A stretch of 64,000 nucleotides of DNA from Photobacterium alginatilyticum (GTDB lineage Bacteria; Pseudomonadota; Gammaproteobacteria; Enterobacterales; Vibrionaceae): the NCBI RefSeq assembly GCF_009910675.1, contig NZ_RSEJ01000005.1, forward strand, positions 62,001 to 126,000, written 5' to 3'. The notes under the pieces are model-generated. The model was not told where the DNA came from and made no database searches. It saw nothing but the letters and a program-made list of their open reading frames with translations. This document shows, piece by piece, positions 27,919-37,234 of this stretch. How positions within the stretch are numbered: the first letter of the stretch is position 1; every line of letters starts with the position of its first letter. The position numbers and the translations under genes were made by a program.

Positions 27919-28053
27919 ATGAATACCGACATGATGATCTTGTATATTGGCTATGCAATGCGGTTTCCCCAGGCGAATCGCCCTGTTCAAGGGCGAGGTC
28001 ACTGGCGGACACCGACTCAGCACCATAACCATCATACGCCCGAGCAGAAGTAG
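27919..28053 (+). CDS. Small ORF, 44 codons, unknown
   Basis: A short reading frame beginning MNTDMMILYIGYAMRF with a very strong ribosome site (GGAGG, 5 nt before the ATG). A TATAAT-rich stretch ~130 nt upstream (near 27786-27794) could be its promoter. The N-terminal ~15 residues are hydrophobic; the C-terminal part is basic and ends in a histidine-rich segment (TQHHNHHTPEQK). I do not recognise it. It fills an otherwise empty 444-bp gap between nfo and ung. It may be a genuine small protein or a leader peptide; conservation in related genomes would decide. Confidence 0.5.
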   Translation: MNTDMMILYIGYAMRFPQANRPVQGRGHWRTPTQHHNHHTPEQK

Positions 28054-28156
28054 GCTGTGAGGTGTCAGAGTGATTGCTCCTGAGGGCAGGCCGTATTTCA
28101 TTATTCGTTGAAAGGGGATTAAAATAAGCGGCTTAGTTTAGTATCAGGAGCAAGCA

Positions 28157-28837
28157 ATGAGCCAAGTGATGACCTGGCAGGCGCTTATCCGCCAAGAGCG
28201 GGAGCTGCCTTATTTTCAACATATCGAGCAGTTTGTCGCCGCCGAGCGCGCAGCGGGTAAAGTGATCTTCCCGCCAGAACAAGATGTATTCAGTGCTTTT
28301 GATACCACCCCGTTTGAAGATGTCAGAGTGGTTATACTCGGGCAGGACCCATATCATGGTCCGGATCAGGCTCATGGGTTGAGTTTTTCTGTGCGCCCCG
28401 GTATCAAGACACCGCCTTCCTTGGCCAATATGTATAAAGAGCTGGCCACCGATCTTCCGGACTTTTCGATACCGCAGCACGGTTATCTTCAGCACTGGGC
28501 ACGCCAGGGTGTGTTGCTGCTGAACACTGTCCTTACCGTCGAGCAGGGCAAAGCGCATTCACATGCCAAAATTGGCTGGGAGACGTTTACCGACCGGGTG
28601 ATTGAAGAGTTGGATCAACAGCTTGACGGGGTGGTTTTTCTGTTATGGGGATCGCATGCACAGAAAAAGGGAAAGAAAATAAACACTGGCAAACACCATG
28701 TCCTGACCTCTGCTCACCCCTCTCCGTTGTCAGCTTATCGCGGATTCTTTGGCTGCAAGCATTTCTCCCAGACCAATATGTTACTTGAGCAGATGAATAA
28801 ACCAGCAATAGATTGGAAGTTAGAAGATTGTATCTGA
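28157..28837 (+). CDS. ung: Uracil-DNA glycosylase
   Basis: Family-1 UDG that removes uracil from DNA and starts base-excision repair. It has 226 aa (E. coli 229). The water-activating loop GQDPYHG carries Asp64; the uracil pocket includes LSFSVRPG and [10 protein letters not shown], and the DNA-intercalation loop is [17 protein letters not shown]. The ATG has AGGAG 6 nt upstream. It shares a strand with nfo, another base-excision enzyme, but 444 bp separate them. Confidence 0.98.
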   Translation: MSQVMTWQALIRQERELPYFQHIEQFVAAERAAGKVIFPPEQDVFSAFDTTPFEDVRVVILGQDPYHGPDQAHGLSFSVRPGIKTPPSLANMYKELATDLPDFSIPQHGYLQHWARQGVLLLNTVLTVEQGKAHSHAKIGWETFTDRVIEELDQQLDGVVFLLWGSHAQKKGKKINTGKHHVLTSAHPSPLSAYRGFFGCKHFSQTNMLLEQMNKPAIDWKLEDCI

Positions 28838-28959
28838 TTGGGTGGAATGTGAACTTTTTGTAACTAAAATGAATGTTAAGTAATCAGGATCAAAGCGACT
28901 TTGCCCTGTTCGGCTTACACTCAAAATAATGTTTAAGGAAGAATATTTGGGAGGGAGCT

Positions 28960-29493
28960 ATGATGTTGGAGAGTATTCACACTGAGCATGGCTATATTAA
29001 CCGGTTGCTGAACATCCTGAAGCAAAAGCTGGTTGCGATTCAAAATGGCAAGCCGGTGAATTACAGTTTGATTAAAGACATCGTCGAATATTTGCAAAAG
29101 CACGCTGAGTGTTGCCATCACCCGAAAGAAGATCTGCTGTATCGCTATTATCAGTCTCATTATGCACATTGTGGCGAAATGCAAAGCCTGGAGGCCGAAC
29201 ATAAGGAATTGGCCAAGCTAACCCATGAGTTCGCCGATGCCGTGGACATGATCTTGATGGATGCGGTCATCCCCCTTGATGTCTTTGCCGAGAAGCTCAA
29301 CACTTTTGTGGCAAGGCAAAAAGCCCACCTGGAGTTTGAGGAAAAGCATGTTCTTCCTTTGATCCGCAAAACGTTTACGGCCGAAGACTGGATTGCCGTA
29401 TCGGCTGAATACCAAGAGTGCGATTGTGATCCGCTATTCGGAGACAAGGTGTCAGAGCGTTACCGTAACCTGGCAGAACGACTGAGTGTATAG
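28960..29493 (+). CDS. Hemerythrin-domain protein
   Basis: A 177-aa four-helix protein of the hemerythrin HHE family, expected to bind a di-iron centre. Candidate ligands, in order, are His in HTEHGYINRLL, the cluster HAECCHHPKEDLLY, AEHKEL and KAHLEFEEKHVLP, spaced as in bacterial hemerythrin-like proteins. Such proteins sense or carry oxygen or nitric oxide, or protect iron centres; the exact role here is unknown. Extra cysteines in the HAECCHH and ECDCD segments are unusual for simple hemerythrins. The ATG at 28960 (or 28963) follows a GGGAGG ribosome site. It stands alone between ung and a terminator. Confidence 0.88.
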   Translation: MMLESIHTEHGYINRLLNILKQKLVAIQNGKPVNYSLIKDIVEYLQKHAECCHHPKEDLLYRYYQSHYAHCGEMQSLEAEHKELAKLTHEFADAVDMILMDAVIPLDVFAEKLNTFVARQKAHLEFEEKHVLPLIRKTFTAEDWIAVSAEYQECDCDPLFGDKVSERYRNLAERLSV

Positions 29494-29529
29494 CTCGCGA
29501 CAATTCAGGCAGGTTCCCTGAGCGGATAG

Positions 29530-29561
29530 AAAAAGCACCGGTATAACACCGGTGCTTTTTA
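29530..29561. terminator. Bidirectional terminator
   Basis: AAAAAGCACCGGT / ACCGGTGCTTTTT with a 5-nt loop lies between the convergent hemerythrin and DUF3545 genes and can serve both. Confidence 0.9.
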
Positions 29562-29576
29562 GCGTTGATGAGTGAA

Positions 29577-29759
29577 TTAACCGATATCGATATCGTCGGA
29601 ATAGTCGCGGAACATATCAATATCTTCTAATTCTTTACGAAGTCTCTGCTTGTCCTTGAGAGCTTCAATTTCACGCCACTTACGCTTGACGGGTTTGCTG
29701 CGTGCAGCACGGCGCGGTGTATCTGTTGCAAGAATGTCATCGAATGCAAAGCTATCCAT
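29577..29759 (-). CDS. DUF3545 small protein
   Basis: A 60-aa charged protein that I place in the DUF3545 family, common as a small conserved gene in vibrios. It opens MDSFAFDDILATDTPRRAAR, has a basic middle (SKPVKRKWREIEALKDKQRLRKELE, probably one long helix) and an acidic tail rich in Asp. The ATG has GGTGCTC just before it on its strand and an AGGAAAGAGG stretch further up. No signal peptide or cysteines. Function unknown. Confidence 0.75.
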   Translation of the reverse strand: MDSFAFDDILATDTPRRAARSKPVKRKWREIEALKDKQRLRKELEDIDMFRDYSDDIDIG

Positions 29760-30441
29760 AGAGCACCTCTTTCCTTACCAGATTGGTCACTAATTAAATA
29801 TCATATCGGCAATTAAAATAAAATTGACCTGTTTCGCATTTGTTATCTAATTATGAACTTTTTATGAGTGCTACTTCGCAGTTAGCACTTGGTTGATTAA
29901 AAAATGGTCGATTTTAAACTCAAATGCTCGAAGGAAAAGAAGCGCTTTTCAGGCTGTCCAAATCGGGCTGCTCCTGAAGAGCATTATCGCTTTCTCAGCC
30001 AATATTGATAGGACAAGAAGGTTTAACCGGGGCCGGGTAGAAGAATATGCGGACAGGATAACGAGAGGGCGAAAATAGTGTGCTAGGCCAGGGTAACGGT
30101 GTTGTCACTATTCATTGAAATTGTTAATAATTTTCATTTAAGCACTTGAATATAATGCGTATCGGCAAGGCGTAAATGTGCTTATATTCCATTTGTGCAT
30201 ATTGATTTTTAGCCAATATCTTTGCATGATCATATGCCATCTGCAGTGATACAACACTGATAAGCTGCATTCAGGTAGCACATAATCGTGAGGTTTAGCG
30301 AATCGTGTACCTGTCATTTACCACATAAAAAAGAACGTCTAAGGTTGTAACAACAGGCAACCCTATTATTTTTTGATTATATTCAGCACCATTGGAAAAT
30401 GTGCTGGAAATAGTCCTTTGTATCATTTTCGAGGGGTATAC
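29760..30441. other. Intergenic region upstream of AGCS symporter
   Basis: About 680 AT-rich bases. It holds a near-perfect dyad around 30115-30135 (TGAAA ... TTTCA) and the promoter of the symporter gene. I looked for a glycine riboswitch, which precedes a related symporter gene in V. cholerae, and found none. A 61-codon frame at 29893 has no ribosome site and biased composition and is not accepted. Confidence 0.5.
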
Positions 30442-31872
30442 GTGTCAAGCCAGATTAATTTTCTAAACGATCTGTTATGGGGCTCCGTGCTCATTTACTT
30501 GCTGATTGGGGTGGGTATTTTTTTCACCTATCGCCTGGGGTTTATTCAGTTCAGGCATTTCGGCCATATGTTCAGCGTCATGAAAAACAGCCGTAAATCG
30601 GACAAGGCCGGGATTTCTTCCTTTCAGGCACTGTGTACCAGTTTGGCTGCACGGGTGGGAACTGGCAATATGGCCGGGGTTGCGGTGGCTCTGACCCTCG
30701 GGGGGCCGGGGGCTATTTTCTGGATGTGGCTGATTGCCATGCTGGGCATGGCGACGGCCTTTGCCGAGAGTGCGCTGGCGCAGCTGTACAAGACTCGTGA
30801 TGATGACGGTAACTACCGGGGCGGGCCAGCCTACTATATGGAAAAAGGCCTCGGCATGCGCTGGATGGGTGTGGTGTTCTCGATTTTCCTGATCATTGCA
30901 TTCGGGCTGGTGTTTAACTCGGTGCAGGCCAACTCCATTACCCTGGCGATGAATGTGGCGTTCGGCTGGAACCCGACTTATGTCGGTGTGGTGCTGGTGC
31001 TGATGGCCGGGGTGATTATTTTTGGCGGGCTGCGGGCGATCGCACGTACCGCAGAGATCCTGGTACCGGCAATGGCGCTGTGTTACCTGGTGCTGGCACT
31101 CTTTATTATGTTTACCAACCTGGGCAAGCTGCCAGATGTCTTGCTGATGATTTTCCGCAGTGCCTTTGGCCTCGAAGAAGCGGCCTCGGGCGCGCTGGGC
31201 TACTCCATTGCCCAGGGCATGATCAATGGCCTGAAGCGTGGCTTGTTCTCCAATGAAGCGGGGATGGGCTCGGCGCCCAATGCAGCAGCATCGGCGACAC
31301 CCTATCCGCCTCACCCTGCCTCGCAGGGCTATGTGCAGATGCTCGGGGTCTTTATGGATACCATAGTGATCTGCTCGGCAACCGTCGCCATTATTCTGAT
31401 GTCTGGCGAGTATGTACCACACGGCGAGATCACCGGTATCGAGCTGACACAGCGTGCGCTTAGCTCGCAGGTCGGAAGCTGGGGCTCGGTCTTTATTGCC
31501 GTTGCGATCTTTTTCTTTGCTTTCACCTCGCTGGTCGCCAATTACTCGTATGCCGAAACCAACCTGATCTTCCTCGAGCATAACCATAAAGCGGGCCTGA
31601 CAGTATTTAGGATCGTGGTGCTGGGGATGGTGATGTTTGGTGCCGTGGCGGATCTTCCGACCGTGTGGGCGATGGCCGATGTCTCGATGGGGATGATGGC
31701 GATCATCAACCTGATTGCTATCGTGCTGTTGTCGGGCACCGTGGTAAAGCTGGCCCGGGACTACAACAAGCAGTTGTCGCTGGGTAAAGTGCCGACGTTT
31801 GATAGCAACGACTATCCGGAGCTGCATGCCCAGTTGGAAGAAGGGATTTGGGATCAGTCTGACAAACGTTGA
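30442..31872 (+). CDS. Alanine/glycine:cation symporter (AGCS family)
   Basis: Inner-membrane Na+- or H+-coupled carrier for alanine or glycine. It has 476 aa from a GTG at 30442 with GAGGGG 5 nt upstream. Family signatures are FQALCTSLAARVGTGNMAGV (~61-80), GGPGAIFWMW, GGPAYYMEKGLG and LFSNEAGMGSAPNAAAS. About eleven transmembrane segments are visible. An open extension of 23 codons to a TTG at 30373 has no ribosome site. V. cholerae carries an AGCS gene in the same neighbourhood. Ends in a strong terminator. Confidence 0.93.
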   Translation: MSSQINFLNDLLWGSVLIYLLIGVGIFFTYRLGFIQFRHFGHMFSVMKNSRKSDKAGISSFQALCTSLAARVGTGNMAGVAVALTLGGPGAIFWMWLIAMLGMATAFAESALAQLYKTRDDDGNYRGGPAYYMEKGLGMRWMGVVFSIFLIIAFGLVFNSVQANSITLAMNVAFGWNPTYVGVVLVLMAGVIIFGGLRAIARTAEILVPAMALCYLVLALFIMFTNLGKLPDVLLMIFRSAFGLEEAASGALGYSIAQGMINGLKRGLFSNEAGMGSAPNAAASATPYPPHPASQGYVQMLGVFMDTIVICSATVAIILMSGEYVPHGEITGIELTQRALSSQVGSWGSVFIAVAIFFFAFTSLVANYSYAETNLIFLEHNHKAGLTVFRIVVLGMVMFGAVADLPTVWAMADVSMGMMAIINLIAIVLLSGTVVKLARDYNKQLSLGKVPTFDSNDYPELHAQLEEGIWDQSDKR

Positions 31873-31903
31873 TTGGTCCTGCCTATCAGAAAAATAACCA
31901 CAG

Positions 31904-31931
31904 CCACGCGACTATCGCGTGGTTTTTTTTT
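31904..31931 (+). terminator. Terminator of AGCS symporter gene
   Basis: Stem CCACGCGA / TCGCGTGG with a 3-nt loop followed by nine T, 31 nt after the stop. Confidence 0.92.
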
Positions 31932-31981
31932 GCATCAGTGTTAATCTTTCGTGCAGTTAGCCTTAATGGGAATAAAGCCTT

Positions 31982-32755
31982 ATGTTAATTGTGGTTTCTC
32001 CAGCAAAAACACTTGATTACGAATCGCCTCTGGCAACACAGACCTATACCCAGCCAGCGCTGACTGAGCACGCAGCAGAGCTTATCGAGGTGTGCCGGGA
32101 ACTGACACCGATGGACATAGCCAGCCTGATGAAGGTCAGTGACAAAATCGCCGGGTTGAATGCGGCTCGTTTTGCTGAGTGGCAGCCAGAGTTTACGACC
32201 GAGAATGCGCGTCAGGCTATTCTGGCCTTCAAAGGCGACGTCTATACCGGACTGGCAGCAGAAACCCTGACTGAAGAAGGTTTTGCCTATGCCCAGCAGC
32301 ATCTTCGCATGCTATCAGGCTTGTACGGGTTGCTGCGCCCGCTGGATTTGATGCAGCCGTATCGCCTGGAAATGGGAACCAAGCTTGCCAACCCGCGAGG
32401 CACCAACCTGTACCAGTTCTGGGGCGATATCATTACCGACAAACTGAATGCCGCGCTGGCCGAGCAGGGTGACAAGATACTGGTTAACCTGGCCTCGAAT
32501 GAGTACTTCAAGTCGGTGAAACCGAAGAAGCTGGATGCCCAGCTGATCACCCCGGTATTCAAGGATTGCAAGAACGGCAATTACAAGGTGATTAGCTTCT
32601 ATGCCAAGAAAGCGCGTGGCATGATGGCCCGCTATATTATTGATAATAAGATTAACTCGGTGGAAGACCTGAAGCAGTTTGATGTGGCGGGGTATTATTT
32701 TGTACCGGCGGAATCGACAGACAAAGAGCTGGTCTTCAAGCGCGAGGAGCAGTAG
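31982..32755 (+). CDS. yaaA: Peroxide stress protein YaaA (DUF328/UPF0246)
   Basis: A 257-aa protein of the YaaA family (E. coli 258), which limits free iron and oxidative DNA damage during peroxide stress. Signatures are the N-terminal [73 protein letters not shown] and the C-terminal [11 protein letters not shown]. In E. coli yaaA is OxyR-activated; I see no OxyR site I would defend here. The ATG at 31982 follows a modest GGGAAT site. Confidence 0.96.
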   Translation: MLIVVSPAKTLDYESPLATQTYTQPALTEHAAELIEVCRELTPMDIASLMKVSDKIAGLNAARFAEWQPEFTTENARQAILAFKGDVYTGLAAETLTEEGFAYAQQHLRMLSGLYGLLRPLDLMQPYRLEMGTKLANPRGTNLYQFWGDIITDKLNAALAEQGDKILVNLASNEYFKSVKPKKLDAQLITPVFKDCKNGNYKVISFYAKKARGMMARYIIDNKINSVEDLKQFDVAGYYFVPAESTDKELVFKREEQ

Positions 32756-32785
32756 CGAGCAGCCTCGATGACTCGCCAGGTAAAG

Positions 32786-32812
32786 AAAAGGCAGGGAATT
32801 CCCTGCCTTTTC
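32786..32812. terminator. Bidirectional terminator between yaaA and srmB
   Basis: Nearly perfect palindrome AAAAGGCAGGGAA / TTCCCTGCCTTTT between the convergent yaaA and srmB genes. Confidence 0.88.
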
Positions 32813-32826
32813 TGTATCTATCTGGC

Positions 32827-34083
32827 TTATTTGCTGTCTGGCTTGGCCGCTTTCTTTTTCTTCTTGGCCACTTTCTTCTGTTTGGCTGCCTTGAGCTTCT
32901 TGTCGACTTTCACCTTTTTCTTCTTCACCGTTTTCGCCTTTTTGCTCGCAGGGCGTAATCCGCTGATAAATCGCTCCGGCACTTCTTCTTTCATATAGCG
33001 ACTGACACGCTCGATCATTGGCTGATCGTGCGCTTCAATTAGCGAGATCGCATTGCCTTTCTTACCTGCGCGGGCGGTACGGCCGATACGGTGCAGGTAG
33101 ACGTCGGCAGTACGCGGCATGTCAAAGTTGATGACATGGCTTACGTCCGGCAGGTCGATACCACGGGCGGCGACATCCGTTGCCAGCAGAACGTTGACTT
33201 CGCCATCGCGGAAGCGGGCAATCGCATTGTTGCGCGAAGCCTGGGCCATTTCACCCTGGATCCAGCTGCATTTGATATTCATGGTTGCCAGCTGATCACG
33301 CAATGCAGCCAGGCGCTCACGGGTTTTGATAAAGACGATGCTGCGCTCGGCCTGCTGGCTGAGGATATTCTCAAGCAATGCCAGCTTGTGAGGCATATCA
33401 TCACAGCGCAGGTAGAGCTGGTGAATTTTCTTGCGCTCACGGCGAGACGGCTCGGCGTTGACTTCCACGGGATCGGTCAGAATCGTGGTCGAAAACTCGC
33501 GTACGCCCTTGCCTTCGAGGGTGGCCGAGAACAACAGGCTCTGGCGACGCCAGCGGCATTCATTGTTGATGCGCTCGACAACTTTGCCGAAGCCCATATC
33601 CAGCATTCGGTCAGCTTCGTCCAGGATCAGGCATTCAATTGCCCGGCAGTCAAAGCGTTCGGCCTCGATGTATTCCATCAGGCGTCCCGGTGTGGCTACC
33701 ACGATGTCCTGGGTCTTGCCTAGCAGCTCCGCATGTTCGTCGTAGGAGATACCGCCGGTGATGGTGAAGATTTTCTGGTTGGTATATTTCGCCAGGGCAC
33801 GGGCCTGATCGGCTACCTGGATCGCCAGCTCTCGGGTCGGGGTTAGTACCAGTACACGAGCTGGTCCCGGTTTTTTGCGCGGGAAGTCCTGAAGGTGCTG
33901 AAGCATAGGCAGAAGAAAGGCGGCCGTTTTTCCGGTACCGGTCGGAGCGGAAGCAAGAACGTCTCTACCGTCCAGGGCATGAGGGATGGCCTGGGCTTGA
34001 ACTACGGTCGGACGGTTATAGCCGATTTCTTCAATCGCTGTTAATAGCTCGCTATCTAACTCTAATTCGGTAAAGTCTCTCAC
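32827..34083 (-). CDS. srmB: DEAD-box RNA helicase SrmB
   Basis: ATP-dependent RNA helicase that assists early assembly of the 50S ribosomal subunit. It has 418 aa (E. coli 444). Motifs in order: Q motif RPTVVQAQAIP, motif I ASAPTGTGKTAA, Ia PTRELAIQ, II VLDEAD-type LILDEADRMLDMGFG, III FSATLE, and motif VI HRIGRTARAGKKG. The last ~45 residues are a lysine-rich tail (repeats of KKKK/KVAKKKK), a likely RNA-binding extension. trmN6 lies upstream on the same strand across 183 bp; in E. coli the two are neighbours but divergent. Assignment to SrmB rather than another DEAD-box protein rests on the RRERKKIHQLYLRCDD segment and this linkage. Confidence 0.95.
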   Translation of the reverse strand: MRDFTELELDSELLTAIEEIGYNRPTVVQAQAIPHALDGRDVLASAPTGTGKTAAFLLPMLQHLQDFPRKKPGPARVLVLTPTRELAIQVADQARALAKYTNQKIFTITGGISYDEHAELLGKTQDIVVATPGRLMEYIEAERFDCRAIECLILDEADRMLDMGFGKVVERINNECRWRRQSLLFSATLEGKGVREFSTTILTDPVEVNAEPSRRERKKIHQLYLRCDDMPHKLALLENILSQQAERSIVFIKTRERLAALRDQLATMNIKCSWIQGEMAQASRNNAIARFRDGEVNVLLATDVAARGIDLPDVSHVINFDMPRTADVYLHRIGRTARAGKKGNAISLIEAHDQPMIERVSRYMKEEVPERFISGLRPASKKAKTVKKKKVKVDKKLKAAKQKKVAKKKKKAAKPDSK

Positions 34084-34266
34084 CAGTCATCTCTCCTCGG
34101 GACTAAGACTAACGCCAGCCATTACTCGAAAACATGCGGAGAGTAATGGTACGAGGCATTGATATAAGGGGCGGCATTATAGAGATTATTGCCGCAAGTA
34201 TCACCGATTAAAGTATAAAAACTTCGGAATAAAGTCATCTTGCCACAGGGCGCCCCGGCAATATGG

Positions 34267-34983
34267 TCAAAGCTTAAGGTAGAAATCACGGGTTAGGGCG
34301 GAGAATTGCTCGGAATACTGCCCCTGGTGATGGATGGAGAGCTGCTCAGTCTCCCGATCGCCCGGCTGGCGAGAAAGGGTGATGAGCAGACGGCTGACAG
34401 GCTTTTTCTCCGTACTGCGGACTTCGCATAACCGGCGGCAGGAGAGTTGGTATGCCGGTGCCAGTTTGACTAACTGCCGGCCTTCGAACTCGGGAAGGAT
34501 CAGGTTGGCCGAGCCGGTATCACAGAGCAAGTGGCGGATCGTAGCCAGTAGTGCAGGATGGGACAGGCTGTCGGTATGACGGGCTGTCGCTCTGGATTGG
34601 CTGTCAGCTTTCAAGCCCGAGTTAAAATACGGCGGGTTGCAGACGATAGTATTAAAGTTGCCGCTTGGTTGCCGGGCTGCCCAGCTCTCGACATCTTGCT
34701 CAATGCACTCCAGACGCGTTGACCACGGCGACTGGGTGAAATTCTGATTGGCGGCCTTAGCGGCTGTAGGATCAATTTCGATAGCCACGACCTGTGGTGC
34801 GGTAGCGGCGGTGCGCTGGGCGGCTATCAGTGCCAGCAGGCCGCTGCCTGTGCCAATATCGAGGATCTGGCCGTGCCGGCTGAGCTCTGCCCAGGCTCCC
34901 AGCAGCACCCCGTCGGTACTGACTGGCATGCCGCAGCCAAAATCATCAACGTGGAACTGTTTGAAAGTAAAGCCCTTCGCCAT
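34267..34983 (-). CDS. trmN6: tRNA1(Val) (adenine-37-N6)-methyltransferase (YfiC)
   Basis: SAM-dependent methyltransferase that forms m6A at position 37 of tRNA1(Val). It has 238 aa (E. coli YfiC 245). The SAM-binding motif I is ILDIGTGSGLLALIAAQR, the acidic motif II is VVAIEIDPTAAKAAN, and the catalytic N6-adenine motif is CNPPYFNSGLK. Start at the ATG on the minus strand at 34983. Linkage to srmB supports the call. Confidence 0.94.
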   Translation of the reverse strand: MAKGFTFKQFHVDDFGCGMPVSTDGVLLGAWAELSRHGQILDIGTGSGLLALIAAQRTAATAPQVVAIEIDPTAAKAANQNFTQSPWSTRLECIEQDVESWAARQPSGNFNTIVCNPPYFNSGLKADSQSRATARHTDSLSHPALLATIRHLLCDTGSANLILPEFEGRQLVKLAPAYQLSCRRLCEVRSTEKKPVSRLLITLSRQPGDRETEQLSIHHQGQYSEQFSALTRDFYLKL

Positions 34984-35342
34984 TTTATCTCCGCTAAGTT
35001 AAGTCATTTCACCTGAGCAGCATTATAGCCAGTAAGTGTGCATCGGCAGAATTTTTTAATTTTGTTAATTTGTTGTTGCTTAGCTATTAATGCTATTTTT
35101 TATCTTTTTTATATTCTTATTTTGTTAGGGTTATATGCCTTACTGGCTTTTGATTTTGGTGTGTTGTGCTGGTTTTCAAGGTTGATAGCCAAAGATTGTG
35201 GTGTTTTTCACTGGGTGGTTGCTTATTGTTCTCTTTTTCTTCATTATGCTGCGATACATGTCACATTTAGCAATAAGTAATTTGTGACAAATAATTCTAA
35301 ATATGTAAACACATCATACAAACATCGAGTGGAAGGTGCAGT
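34984..35342. other. Intergenic region between trmN6 and brnQ
   Basis: About 360 AT-rich bases carrying divergent promoters. The notable element is the inverted repeat at 35259-35289, listed separately. An 80-codon hydrophobic frame from a GTG at 35038 lacks a ribosome site and reflects T-rich DNA. Confidence 0.5.
35259..35289. promoter_or_regulatory. Inverted repeat upstream of brnQ
   Basis: TGTCACA and TGTGACA form a perfect 7-bp inverted repeat with a 17-nt spacer, 54 bp before the brnQ start. It could be a regulator's operator; each half also resembles half of a CRP site. No regulator can be named. Confidence 0.45.
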
Positions 35343-36653
35343 TTGAATAAATCACTCAAGATTACAGATATACTGGCGCTGGGTTTTATGACCTTTGCGT
35401 TCTTCTTAGGCGCAGGTAACATCATTTTCCCACCTCAGGCAGGCTTGTCTGCTGGTGAAAACATGCTACCGGCTATGTTCGGTTTCCTATCTACCGCGGT
35501 GGGTCTGCCGCTGATTGGTATCATTGCAGTTGCAGTTGCCGGTGGTGGCTGGCAAGGACTGACTCGTGACCTGCCACCGAAAGTGGCAACCCTGATGGCC
35601 GTGCTGATCTTCATTATTATTGGTCCCGCTTTTGCAGCACCGCGAACAGGTCTTGTGGCATACGAAATGGCGGTTAAGCCGTTTATTGCCGACGCCGGAC
35701 AGGCTAGCCTGACTGTCTTCTCCGTGATTTTCTTTGCTGTTGCACTGTTCTTTGCATGGTCTCGCGGCAAGTTGATTGACATGATCGGTAAATTCCTGAC
35801 GCCGGCCTTGTTTGCTGTGCTGGTGGTATTGGCAATTGCTGTGTTTGTTAACCCGCAGGGCGAGATCCTGGCGGCGCAGGGTGACTACGCCGATATGGCA
35901 TTCACCAAGGGTTTCCTTGAAGGCTACAACACCATGGACACCTTTGCGGCACTGATGTTCGGTATGCTGATTGTCGATGTTATCCGCAAGAAGGGTGTTA
36001 CTGACGAGAAGGCAACCTGTACTTACCTGATTTACGCTGGCGTGATTGCTGCGGCAGGTCTGGCGTTTGTCTACATCTCACTATTTTACCTGGGCGCAAC
36101 CAGCTCGGCTGTTGCAGCGGGTGCGGATAACGGCGGCGCTATCCTGGCGGTGTATGTTCAGGCGCTGTTTGGTCCGGTTGGCCAGATGATCCTGTCTACC
36201 ATTGTACTGCTTGCCTGTCTGACAACGGCTATCGGCCTTATCAGTGCGTGTTCTGACTACTTTAGCTCGCTGACCAAGCTGTCTTACGAGAAGTGGGCTG
36301 TGATCCTGGCTGTTGTGTGTGCCGTGATTGCCAACGTTGGTCTGAACCAGCTGATTGCGCTGTCAATTCCGGTACTGTTTGCGCTGTACCCGGTAGCGGT
36401 CGCTTTGGTTGCGCTGACGTTCGTTCGCAAGTGGATGCCAAATCCACGTGCCGCGTACCGCATCGTACTGTTGGTATCCTTTATCTTTAGCCTGATTGAT
36501 GCAGCGAAGTTCATGGGATTCGACATGTCGGCGCTGAACGTACTGCCACTGTTTGACTTCGGTATGGCCTGGGTACTTCCGACCTTTGCCGCGCTGGTGA
36601 TCTCCCGCTTTGTCGGCGGCGAGGCCGAGCAGCAGAATGTCCAGACGGCTTAA
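35343..36653 (+). CDS. brnQ: Branched-chain amino acid carrier BrnQ (LIVCS family)
   Basis: Na+-coupled inner-membrane importer of leucine, isoleucine and valine. It has 436 aa (E. coli 439) with about twelve hydrophobic segments. Signatures are DILALGFMTFAFFLGAGNII at the N-terminus, PRTGLVAYEM and a C-terminal NPRAAYRIVL. The start appears to be TTG at 35343, with GGAAGGTG 4 nt upstream; no nearby ATG gives the conserved N-terminus MNKSLKITDIL. TTG starts usually lower translation. Confidence 0.95.
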   Translation: MNKSLKITDILALGFMTFAFFLGAGNIIFPPQAGLSAGENMLPAMFGFLSTAVGLPLIGIIAVAVAGGGWQGLTRDLPPKVATLMAVLIFIIIGPAFAAPRTGLVAYEMAVKPFIADAGQASLTVFSVIFFAVALFFAWSRGKLIDMIGKFLTPALFAVLVVLAIAVFVNPQGEILAAQGDYADMAFTKGFLEGYNTMDTFAALMFGMLIVDVIRKKGVTDEKATCTYLIYAGVIAAAGLAFVYISLFYLGATSSAVAAGADNGGAILAVYVQALFGPVGQMILSTIVLLACLTTAIGLISACSDYFSSLTKLSYEKWAVILAVVCAVIANVGLNQLIALSIPVLFALYPVAVALVALTFVRKWMPNPRAAYRIVLLVSFIFSLIDAAKFMGFDMSALNVLPLFDFGMAWVLPTFAALVISRFVGGEAEQQNVQTA

Positions 36654-36668
36654 CTGCTAGCGATATTA

Positions 36669-36697
36669 AAAAACGGGATGCCATGGCATCCCGTTTT
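36669..36697. terminator. Bidirectional terminator between brnQ and fldB
   Basis: AAAACGGGATGCC / GGCATCCCGTTTT palindrome between the convergent brnQ and fldB genes. Confidence 0.9.
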
Positions 36698-36715
36698 AGT
36701 ATCTGAAGTAAAAGG

Positions 36716-37234
36716 TTATAGGGTTTCGCTATACTCGGTCAGGATCTGCTCGCACCACTGGGTAATGCGATCGTCGCTGAGCTCATACTGGCTGTCCTCG
36801 TCCAGGGCCAGGCCGACAAAGAACTTGTGGTCTTCGGTCAGGGCCTTTGAGGCTTCAAACTGATAGCCCTCGTTGGGCCAGTAGCCGACAAAGTGTGCAC
36901 CGGTAGGAACCAGCTTGTCGTGCAGCATGCCCATAGCATCGAGGAACCACTCTGTATAGCCTTCCTGATCGCCGAGCCCGAACAGGGCAATTGTCTTGCC
37001 TTCCAGTCTCAGCCCGTCAAGCTGCTCCCAGACCGCTTCCCAGTCTTCCTGTAGCTCACCGAAATCCCATGTCGAGATACCCAGGATCAGCATGTCGAAA
37101 TCGTTCATGGTGCTGAGCGCTGCTTCCTTGATGTTATGCAGTTCGACCAGCTCCGCGCCGATACAGTCACGGATTTTTTCTGATGCCATTTCGGTGTAAC
37201 AGGTGGTTGAGCCGTAGAATAAGCCAATTTTCAT
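36716..37234 (-). CDS. fldB: Flavodoxin 2
   Basis: A 172-aa long-chain flavodoxin (E. coli FldB 173) carrying FMN as a low-potential electron donor. The phosphate-binding loop is [10 protein letters not shown], the isoalloxazine loops are [13 protein letters not shown] and [12 protein letters not shown], and the long-chain insertion [15 protein letters not shown] follows. It is divergent from xerD, as in E. coli, which favours fldB over fldA. Confidence 0.94.
   Translation of the reverse strand: MKIGLFYGSTTCYTEMASEKIRDCIGAELVELHNIKEAALSTMNDFDMLILGISTWDFGELQEDWEAVWEQLDGLRLEGKTIALFGLGDQEGYTEWFLDAMGMLHDKLVPTGAHFVGYWPNEGYQFEASKALTEDHKFFVGLALDEDSQYELSDDRITQWCEQILTEYSETL

Noticed and set aside
29893-30078. 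61-codon frame in the gap before the AGCS symporter
   Set aside because: No ribosome site, irregular codon use, no recognisable motif.
29760-30441. Glycine riboswitch before the AGCS symporter
   Set aside because: The tandem glycine aptamer known before a related V. cholerae gene has conserved GGAGAG-type and purine-rich core motifs that I could not find.
30475-31827. 450-codon open frame antisense to the AGCS symporter
   Set aside because: The sense frame is an unmistakable transporter; the antisense frame is a His/Gln-rich mirror of its codon bias.
35038-35280. 80-codon hydrophobic frame upstream of brnQ
   Set aside because: GTG start without a ribosome site, T-rich DNA that yields hydrophobic codons by chance, and it overlaps the brnQ regulatory dyad.
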